The notes beneath the pieces were generated by a model. The model saw only the letters and a list, made by a program, of their open reading frames with translations. It ran no database searches and had not been told where the DNA came from. This document shows positions 58,234 through 64,000 of a stretch of DNA of 64,000 nt, piece by piece (positions within the stretch are counted from its first letter, which is position 1; every line of letters starts with the position of its first letter). Both the position numbers and the translations under genes were made by a program. This DNA is from Rhodococcus erythropolis NBRC 15567 (GTDB lineage: Bacteria; Actinomycetota; Actinomycetes; Mycobacteriales; Mycobacteriaceae): NCBI RefSeq assembly GCF_001552595.1, contig NZ_BCRM01000001.1:558001-622000 (forward strand). The letters are read 5' to 3'.

Positions 58234-59754
58234 ATGCGTTTGACCGACTATCTCGACAAGGGAGCCTCTCTTGGTTCCACCGCACCGTGTTTGACGATGG
58301 GGGAGCGCACTCTCTCCTACGGCGAGGTGCAACAGTTCAGCCGACGCTTCGCAGCTTCGCTCGCGGCTTCGGGCATCGCGGCGGGCGAGAAGGTCGCGAT
58401 TCTGTCCGGCAATGACCCGATCTCGTTCTCCTGCGTATTCGGTATCAGTAGGGCTGGCGCGGTCTGGTGCCCGATCAACCCCCGCAACGAAGCTGCGGAG
58501 AACCGAGACCTGTTGGATCTGTTCGATTGTCGCGCTCTGTTCTTCCAGAAGTCCTATGCGCCGCTTGTCGACCAGATCAAGGACGCGCTTCCACAGTTGG
58601 TGACGCTCGTCTGTATCGACGGCGAGTGGGATTCGGCACAGTCCCTCGAAAGCTGGCTCGGGGAAGAAGAACTCGACGCCGCGGCGCCCGACGACGTCAC
58701 CATGCTGGTCGGTACCGGTGGTACGACGGGCCGCCCCAAAGGCGTGATGTTGACCGGGCACAACATCGAGACGATGACCGCAATCACTTTGATGAGTTAT
58801 CCATTCGAGGGGCGCCCGGTGTATCTGGCGTTGGCGCCGTTGACTCACGCCGCCGGTGTTTTGTGCTTCCCGATCATGGCCCTCGGCGGCGAAGTGGTGA
58901 TCATGCCGAAGCCCGATCTCGGGTACTTCCTCGCGAACGTTCAGAAGCACAAGGTGACTCACACCTTCCTGCCGCCGACGCTCATCTACATGTTGCTCGA
59001 GCACGAGGACCTCGCGGTAACGGATCGTAGCTCGCTGCAGTGTTTCTGGTACGGCGCGGCACCGATCTCCCCGACCAGGCTAGAGGAGGCGATCGACAAG
59101 ATCGGACCGGTCATGGCTCAGCTGTTCGGGCAGAGTGAAGCCCCCATGATGATCTCGACGATGTCACCGAAGGAGCATTTCGGCCCGGACGGCACTGTCG
59201 CAACGTCACGACTTTCGTCGGCGGGTCGACCGTCGCCGCTGGTGACCGTGGGGATCATGGACGACAAAGGCGCGCTGCTCGGACGTGGCGAGCGTGGTGA
59301 GGTGGTGATTCGCAGTTCGTTGGTGATGGCGGGTTATTACAAGAACTCCGACGCAACCGCGGAAGCGTCAGCCCACGGCTGGCATCACACCGGCGACATC
59401 GGGTACCTGGACGAGGACAATTTCCTGTTCATCGTCGATCGTGCGAAGGACATGATCATCACCGGCGGTTTCAACGTCTATTCGGTCGAGGTGGAGCAGG
59501 CACTCATGGCGTATCCGGGGATTCAGGACTGCGGAGTGATCGGGTTGCCGGACGACAAGTGGGGCGAACGTGTTGTGGCAGTGGTGCAGCCACACCTCGG
59601 CGCAGACATCGACGGCGCCGAGGTGATGGCTTTCGTGAAGTCTCGCATCGGAAGTGTGAAGACTCCGAAGCAAGTCATCGTCTGGGACGATCTACCTCGC
59701 TCCAAGGTCGGCAAAGTTCTCAAGAACGAGATCAAAAGCGAGCTGACTGGCTGA
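58234..59754 (+). CDS. Acyl-CoA synthetase (AMP-forming)
   Basis: This is a 506-residue ANL ligase: VGTGGTTGRPKG (159-170), LFGQSEAPM in the middle, HTGDIGYLDEDNFLF followed by VDRAKDMIITGGFNVYSVEVE, and the catalytic Lys in RSKVGKVLKNEI. GGAGG precedes the ATG. It closes the SDR/saccharopine-dehydrogenase-like/ligase operon and is followed by a terminator. It activates a carboxylic acid whose upstream oxidation may be done by the two dehydrogenases. No further beta-oxidation gene is present in this operon. Confidence 0.92.
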   Translation: MRLTDYLDKGASLGSTAPCLTMGERTLSYGEVQQFSRRFAASLAASGIAAGEKVAILSGNDPISFSCVFGISRAGAVWCPINPRNEAAENRDLLDLFDCRALFFQKSYAPLVDQIKDALPQLVTLVCIDGEWDSAQSLESWLGEEELDAAAPDDVTMLVGTGGTTGRPKGVMLTGHNIETMTAITLMSYPFEGRPVYLALAPLTHAAGVLCFPIMALGGEVVIMPKPDLGYFLANVQKHKVTHTFLPPTLIYMLLEHEDLAVTDRSSLQCFWYGAAPISPTRLEEAIDKIGPVMAQLFGQSEAPMMISTMSPKEHFGPDGTVATSRLSSAGRPSPLVTVGIMDDKGALLGRGERGEVVIRSSLVMAGYYKNSDATAEASAHGWHHTGDIGYLDEDNFLFIVDRAKDMIITGGFNVYSVEVEQALMAYPGIQDCGVIGLPDDKWGERVVAVVQPHLGADIDGAEVMAFVKSRIGSVKTPKQVIVWDDLPRSKVGKVLKNEIKSELTG

Positions 59755-59783
59755 ATACCCCCGGAACGCCTATGTTTCACCGC

Positions 59784-59817
59784 GCGGAGTGCCTGTCGAA
59801 ACCGACAGGCACTCCGC
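59784..59817 (+). terminator. Terminator after the ligase operon
   Basis: A perfect 15-bp stem (59784-59798 with 59803-59817) with an AAAC loop is followed by CTTCTT. It separates the ligase from the MFS gene. Confidence 0.82.
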
Positions 59818-59959
59818 CTTCTTGTCACCGCGGCCGGTCGATTGCTCACGAATCGAGTACCGATCATCGGGAATCGTGTCTGTGAAGTTCGAATCGCGAC
59901 CCGCATCGTCTCTGTGTCAGCCATCACAATGATGTGTTCGAATGAGTACGAGGTGAATC

Positions 59960-61339
59960 ATGCGTCACGAAAGAACAGTCACCGAGCAACTTCCCCTTCC
60001 GGCCAGGACCGTCCGGAAGGTCATGCTCCGCTTCATGCCGGTCATCGGATTGGCATACATCGTCCTGTATCTCGACCGATTGAACATCGGCGTTGCAGCA
60101 TTGACGATGAACAAAGAACTCGGAATATCGGCCTCGATGTTCGGGTTTGCGGCCGGAATCTATTTCTGGAGTTACACGATCTGCGAACCCCCGAGCAACT
60201 ACATCCTCACAAAGGTCGGTGCGCGGCGCTGGATCACACGAATCATGATCACGTGGGGCGTGGTCACCATCGGAACCGCGTTCGTTCAGGGTGCCAGCGG
60301 ATTGGTGGCAGCACGATTCCTGTTGGGTATTGCCGAAGCCGGCTTTTCGCCCGGCATGCTGTTCTTCGTCTCGAAGTGGTTCCCGAATCGGGATCGAGGC
60401 AAAGCAATGGCGTGGATCGTGACCTTCATCTGTATCTCCGGCCTGGGTACTCCGATCACCACACACCTGATGGCTATCGACGGCTTTCTCGGGCTTTCCG
60501 GATGGCGATGGGTATTCATTCTCACCGGCGTCCCCGCCGTGGTCATGGCGTTTGTGATCTACAAGGTTCTGCGGGACAAGCCTTCCGAGGCGGAGTTCCT
60601 CTCCGAGGAAGAACGCGGTTGGCTCACCGATACGCTCGAGTCGGAGGCGCAAGAGCGCGAAGCGGTCGTCGGTAAGCACAGCTTCCTCCAGGGACTCGTG
60701 CACCCACGAGTACTGGTGTTGATCGCCGTGTTCATCTGTTTCACCTTCAGCCTCAACGGTTTCCAGATTTGGATGCCGCAGATTTACGCGCAATTCGGGA
60801 TGAGCACCAATCAGATCGGATGGGTTGCCGCACTACCTGCACTGATTGCGATCGGACCGATGATCTGGTGGACGCGCCATTCGGACCGCGCCGGAGAGCG
60901 CCCCGTGCACTTCGCCATCGCCGCATCGGTCGCAGCACTCGGTTTTGCTATTGCTGCGCTGTTCTTCACCACACCGGTTGTCGCCATCTTCGGATTCTGC
61001 ATCGCCGGGATCGGTCTCTACAGTTCGATGAGCATCTTCATCACCATGCCTTCGAGCTTCCTTACCGGCGCTGCCTTGGCGGCAGGTTTCGGTGTCATCA
61101 ACGGAATGGGTAACCTCGGAGGCTATTTCGGTCCACAGGTCACCGGCTGGATCAAGGACGCGACCAACAGTTTCACACCGGCAATCGGGGTGTACTCCGC
61201 GGTGCTGGCGACGGCAGCATTGATCGTGCTGCTGCTCAAGGTGATCACCAGAAAGGCCGACAAGGCCAACGCCCAACTGACTCTGGATTACCGGGCGGAG
61301 CGCGACGCCGGAACCTTGGTTGCACCTGAGCAGGTTTGA
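59960..61339 (+). CDS. MFS transporter, anion:cation symporter type (tartrate/phthalate-like)
   Basis: This is a 459-residue protein with about 12 hydrophobic segments. The opening LRFMPVIGLAYIVLYLDRLNIGVAALTMNKELG and YFWSYTICEPPSNYILTKVGARRW are typical of the ACS family, which imports tartrate, 4-hydroxyphenylacetate or phthalate-like carboxylates. GAGGTGA precedes the ATG by 4-5 bp. It is followed by VOC, SDR and BKACE genes on the same strand and probably imports their substrate. Confidence 0.9.
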   Translation: MRHERTVTEQLPLPARTVRKVMLRFMPVIGLAYIVLYLDRLNIGVAALTMNKELGISASMFGFAAGIYFWSYTICEPPSNYILTKVGARRWITRIMITWGVVTIGTAFVQGASGLVAARFLLGIAEAGFSPGMLFFVSKWFPNRDRGKAMAWIVTFICISGLGTPITTHLMAIDGFLGLSGWRWVFILTGVPAVVMAFVIYKVLRDKPSEAEFLSEEERGWLTDTLESEAQEREAVVGKHSFLQGLVHPRVLVLIAVFICFTFSLNGFQIWMPQIYAQFGMSTNQIGWVAALPALIAIGPMIWWTRHSDRAGERPVHFAIAASVAALGFAIAALFFTTPVVAIFGFCIAGIGLYSSMSIFITMPSSFLTGAALAAGFGVINGMGNLGGYFGPQVTGWIKDATNSFTPAIGVYSAVLATAALIVLLLKVITRKADKANAQLTLDYRAERDAGTLVAPEQV

Positions 61340-61355
61340 GCCGAGTCTCGGCCCG

Positions 61356-61383
61356 GAAGATTCCCGATCAACGGGAATTCTTC
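61356..61383 (+). terminator. Hairpin after the MFS gene
   Basis: GAAGATTCCCG and CGGGAATTCTTC (61372-61383) pair with one bulged base around an ATCAA loop, followed by ATTCTTC. A 13-bp palindrome, GCCGAG-T-CTCGGC (61340-61352), directly follows the stop codon. These may partly terminate the MFS transcript. Confidence 0.55.
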
Positions 61384-61475
61384 ATTCTTCAGGCGAGCAT
61401 GCGCAGGACATCATCACTTATCAGGATCACAGTCGTCGACCGTGGTTTCGTCGGCAACGAACAAACGAGGACTTC

Positions 61476-62018
61476 GTGAGTAGATACTTCGGGCCTTTGC
61501 GCCAATTGGGTTTTGTGGTCAACGACATCGACAGTGCGCTGAAGCATTGGATCGACGTTGTCGGCGTTGGCCCCTTCTTCTTCGTGGAGGACCAACCGTT
61601 GAACGACTTCGTCTTCCGTGGCAAGTCGAGTGCGCCTCGATTCAGTGTGGCGCTCGCGCACAGCGGAAGCGCGCAGATCGAGCTGATTCAACAACACAAC
61701 GATGAGCCGTCGGCATTTCGCGAGTTCGCCGATCGCGGGCTCGAAGGACTTCAACATGTTGCCTACTGGACAACGGATTTCGATCGATATATGGAGGAAT
61801 CCAAGAACCGAGGGCTCGTCGAATTGCAGAGTGGTAGGTCCGGTAGTGGCGCTCCGGACGAGCGATTCGTGTACTACGAGGACGGCCCGTATCCGGGAAC
61901 AGTCATCGAAATCTCGGAGGTCAGCGGAAGGAAGGGTGATCTGTTTCGCGCAGTCGAGGCTGCATCGAAGGAGTGGGACGGGTCGAATCCCATTCGCGAC
62001 ATGAGGAAGGTGCTGTAG
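61476..62018 (+). CDS. VOC-superfamily (glyoxalase-fold) protein
   Basis: This is a 180-residue single-polypeptide vicinal-oxygen-chelate protein: LRQLGFVVNDIDSALKHWIDVVGVGPFFF, FSVALAHSGSAQIELIQQHNDEPSAF, GLEGLQHVAYWTTDFDRYM, and GTVIEISEVSG at the end. His and Glu in the strand positions could bind a metal. The GTG at 61476 has GAGG 5 bp upstream; the frame upstream of it is not coding-like. It sits between the transporter and the SDR, so it is likely an isomerase, epimerase or lyase of the pathway. Confidence 0.85.
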   Translation: MSRYFGPLRQLGFVVNDIDSALKHWIDVVGVGPFFFVEDQPLNDFVFRGKSSAPRFSVALAHSGSAQIELIQQHNDEPSAFREFADRGLEGLQHVAYWTTDFDRYMEESKNRGLVELQSGRSGSGAPDERFVYYEDGPYPGTVIEISEVSGRKGDLFRAVEAASKEWDGSNPIRDMRKVL

Positions 62019-62020
62019 TC

Positions 62021-62785
62021 GTGAGTAGGAAGGTAGCGATCGTCACTGGTGGCGCATCGGGGATCGGCCTGGCAACGTGCAAACGATTCGCCGACTTGGG
62101 TTGGAATGTCATCTCTGCCGACCTGTCGCATACATCCGGAGACACTGCGCCAGAACCAGATACACGGACAGTCGGCGTTCGAGTGGATGTCACCGATGAG
62201 GGGGATATCCGACGGCTTCGCGACGTCGCCGAAAAGCTGTTCGGTCGTGTCGACACGGTTGTGACCTCGGCGGGAACCGCGGACAACGCGCCGATCCGGC
62301 ACACCACACCCGATCGATTCAGGCGAACCCTCGAGCTGAACCTCGTTTCCACGTTTGCGGTGGTCAGGGAGTTCGTGGATCTGCTCGCCGGAGATGGCGG
62401 CGGATCGGTGGTGACAATTGCCTCGGTTTCCGGCCTACGCGGCAGCGTAGACCGTGCCGCGTATTCCGCCTCGAAAGGTGGCGTGGTCGCGTTGACCACA
62501 CAACTCGCGATCGAGCTCGCCGGCGAGGGGATCCGAGTCAATTGTGTTGCACCGGGTTCGACGCGGACACCGCTTGCAAGTCGGGCCCAGAGCCCTGAAA
62601 TGCAGAGCGCCATCTTGCAGTCGATCCCGTTGAGCCGTTACGCGGAGCCGGCTGAGATTGCCGAAGTCGTGACCTTTGTCGCTGGTCCCGGCGCCGGTTT
62701 CGTGACGGGTCAGACGTGGACGGTCGACGGAGGTCAGTCGATGACAGCCGGTTGGAATCTTGCGAAGGAGCGACATGACTCTTGA
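62021..62785 (+). CDS. Short-chain dehydrogenase/reductase
   Basis: This is a 254-residue SDR starting at GTG 3 bp after the VOC stop. It has VTGGASGIGLATC, DLSHTSGD after beta-2 (NAD preference), TSAGTADNAPI, the catalytic ASVSGLRGSVDRAAYSASK, and FVTGQTWTVDGGQS. It would produce a ketone or a 3-oxo acid. The overlapping BKACE gene cleaves beta-keto acids, so a beta-hydroxy acid is the best-supported substrate class. Confidence 0.9.
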   Translation: MSRKVAIVTGGASGIGLATCKRFADLGWNVISADLSHTSGDTAPEPDTRTVGVRVDVTDEGDIRRLRDVAEKLFGRVDTVVTSAGTADNAPIRHTTPDRFRRTLELNLVSTFAVVREFVDLLAGDGGGSVVTIASVSGLRGSVDRAAYSASKGGVVALTTQLAIELAGEGIRVNCVAPGSTRTPLASRAQSPEMQSAILQSIPLSRYAEPAEIAEVVTFVAGPGAGFVTGQTWTVDGGQSMTAGWNLAKERHDS

Positions 62786-63695
62786 CGCAACGTCCAATAC
62801 AACGGAGAAACCGGTAATCATCGGAGTGCACGTCAACGAGAACACCATGCGCGCACCCAATCCCCACATTCCGTGGACGCCCAGCGAAATAGCCGACACT
62901 GCTCGCGCTTGTGAGGATGCGGGGGCGTCGTTGATGCATTTTCACGGTCGAGCCGTGGACGGCGGCGTGGATCACTCGGCGGCGACCTACGGAGAGATCG
63001 TCGAGCGGGTTCGGGCGGTATCGAATCTGCTGCTTGCGCCGTCGATGGCCAATGTTCCCGGCTACACGATAGATGAGCGGCTGTCGAATCTTGCCCCGAA
63101 CCAAAGTGATCCGAAACGACGTTCCGACTTCTTGGTCGTCGATATGGGCTGTGCGGCGATGGACTTGATCGATGCGACGACAGGCTTGTTCGCAACCGAT
63201 TCCAGGGTCTTCGTCAACGACACTCGAACACAGATCGAGTTACTTTCGCGCGCTGGTGAATTGGGTCTGGTGCCGTATCAGACGTCATTCAACGTGAGTT
63301 GGACGCGCGCGATCTTCGCCCACGCAAGGGTGCGGAATCCGTCGTCACCATTGGTGATCGCTTTCATTCTCGGTGGTGACGAGTTTCCGGCTGCACATCC
63401 GGCGACAGCAGCAGGGCTACGTGCGCAACTGGACCTCCTGCCGACTGATCTTCCAGTGGAGTGGATCGTCTCGGCCTACCGAGGCAATGTTCTTGCAGCA
63501 GCGGAGGAGTCGATCAAGCGCGGGGGCCATGTAGCAATCGGTGCCGGTGACTACCACTACGAAGAACTGGGATACCCCTCCACACCTGATCTGGTCGCCG
63601 AAGTTGTTTCGATCGCTCGGCGGTACGGGCGTGAACCCGCAAGTCCTGATCAGGCACGTCGAATTCTAGGGGTGGATGTCCATGCGAGTAGTTGA
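62775..63695 (+). CDS. Beta-keto acid cleavage enzyme (BKACE, DUF849) with altered metal-ligand motif
   Basis: This is a 306-residue TIM-barrel protein. It opens with VIIGVHVNENTMRA (E22) and has the metal motif MHFHGRAVDG (H55, H57). The segment that normally reads GLED, holding the third zinc ligand, reads GAGDYHYEEL here (G258). BKACE enzymes split beta-keto acids with acetyl-CoA into acetoacetate and a CoA thioester. GGAG precedes the ATG at 62775, and the gene overlaps the SDR by 11 bp. It is followed, with a 14-bp overlap, by an unrecognised gene. Confidence 0.87.
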   Translation: MTLDATSNTTEKPVIIGVHVNENTMRAPNPHIPWTPSEIADTARACEDAGASLMHFHGRAVDGGVDHSAATYGEIVERVRAVSNLLLAPSMANVPGYTIDERLSNLAPNQSDPKRRSDFLVVDMGCAAMDLIDATTGLFATDSRVFVNDTRTQIELLSRAGELGLVPYQTSFNVSWTRAIFAHARVRNPSSPLVIAFILGGDEFPAAHPATAAGLRAQLDLLPTDLPVEWIVSAYRGNVLAAAEESIKRGGHVAIGAGDYHYEELGYPSTPDLVAEVVSIARRYGREPASPDQARRILGVDVHASS

Positions 63696-64000
63696 AACCG
63701 AAGGTGCCGAACCTACTTTGGTTCATTCCTCTAACGGAAAGAGAGTGTGGATCATGGATTCGATTGCGTTTGCTTCCTCGGCTCAGGCCGGTGATGTGAT
63801 CGTGACCGGATCACACGGAGGGACGAGTGCTGGAGAGTACGCCGTCGGGTTCGGGGTTCGTGTTGTGGTGTGCAATGACGCCGGCATAGGGAAGAACAAG
63901 GCAGGAATCGCAGGTTTGGCTGCGATCGACGCCCAGAAGATCGTCGGCATTGCAGTCGGACACGAGAGTTCGCGTATCGGAGATGGCAAGGACGTGTGGG
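63682..64000 (+). CDS. Unrecognised protein, N-terminal 106 residues (runs off the window)
   Basis: The frame opens at ATG 63682, overlapping the BKACE gene by 14 bp; an ATG at 63754 is an alternative. The visible part holds GDVIVTGSHGGTSAGEYAVGFG, VVVCNDAGIGKNKAGIAGLAAID and VGHESSRIGDGKDVW. Gly-rich, nucleotide- or phosphate-binding-like loops are suggested by GSHGGTSAGE and GIGKNKAG. I do not recognise the family. The operon context suggests a step next to BKACE chemistry. Confidence 0.7.
   Translation, partial: MRVVETEGAEPTLVHSSNGKRVWIMDSIAFASSAQAGDVIVTGSHGGTSAGEYAVGFGVRVVVCNDAGIGKNKAGIAGLAAIDAQKIVGIAVGHESSRIGDGKDVW

Overview
The window is GC-rich actinobacterial DNA with many GTG starts. 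It most resembles a Rhodococcus (erythropolis/qingshengii-type) or related mycolic-acid-bearing genus. The reasons are a density of FadD, FadE and EchA-type genes, a predicted F420-type luciferase-like oxidoreductase, and proteins resembling the mycobacterial and rhodococcal steroid enzymes ChsB1, FadD19, HsaA, HsaC and HsaD. No rRNA, tRNA, CRISPR array, insertion sequence or phage gene was seen. Almost the whole window is acyl-CoA catabolism: five acyl-CoA synthetases, four acyl-CoA dehydrogenases, three thiolases, four crotonases, two family III CoA-transferases, two MaoC proteins and six short-chain dehydrogenases, interspersed with regulators of the LysR, TetR, GntR, ArsR and IclR families.

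Layout. 0-9.1 kb: a truncated aldehyde dehydrogenase, then a rightward operon (crotonase-like, ligase, acyl-CoA dehydrogenase, SDR, CoA-transferase), with a thiolase and a second acyl-CoA dehydrogenase in divergent orientation. 9.2-10.9 kb: a secreted metallophosphoesterase with a DasR-type palindrome upstream. 11-19 kb: two LysR pairs of matching subtypes flank a ligase/metallo-hydrolase/crotonase/crotonase operon. 19-25.2 kb: a leftward operon (MFS, thiolase, SDR, ligase, nitronate monooxygenase-like). 25.5-33.7 kb: CoA-transferase, MaoC hydratase and CitE-like lyase (an itaconate/mesaconate-type set) opposite an acyl-CoA dehydrogenase, GntR, MaoC and thiolase. 33.7-38 kb: mostly ordinary genes (ArsR, small secreted protein, PNPOx-like, DNA glycosylase, RNase H, quinone oxidoreductase).

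38-51.6 kb is the most interesting part and looks like a steroid or hydroxysteroid catabolic island. It holds an old-yellow-enzyme reductase directly coupled to a SnoaL-fold protein that resembles bile-acid 7-dehydratase (BaiE), an amidohydrolase, an SDR, and a ChsB1-like dehydrogenase divergent from a FadD19-like ligase. It continues with a second SnoaL-fold protein, a luciferase-like oxidoreductase, an IclR regulator and an HsaD/HsaA/HsaC-like meta-cleavage trio. A 19-bp motif resembling the KstR operator occurs at both the ChsB1/FadD19 and the IclR promoters. An NRAMP metal transporter and REP-like hairpins are interspersed.

51.6-64 kb: metY, an OsmC protein behind nested palindromes, and a crotonase opposite a TetR. 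A second TetR follows, with a well-formed double operator in front of an SDR/saccharopine-dehydrogenase-like/ligase operon. The window ends with an MFS/VOC/SDR/BKACE (DUF849) cluster and an unrecognised protein that runs off the end. All family calls are by eye from sequence motifs; substrates are inferred.
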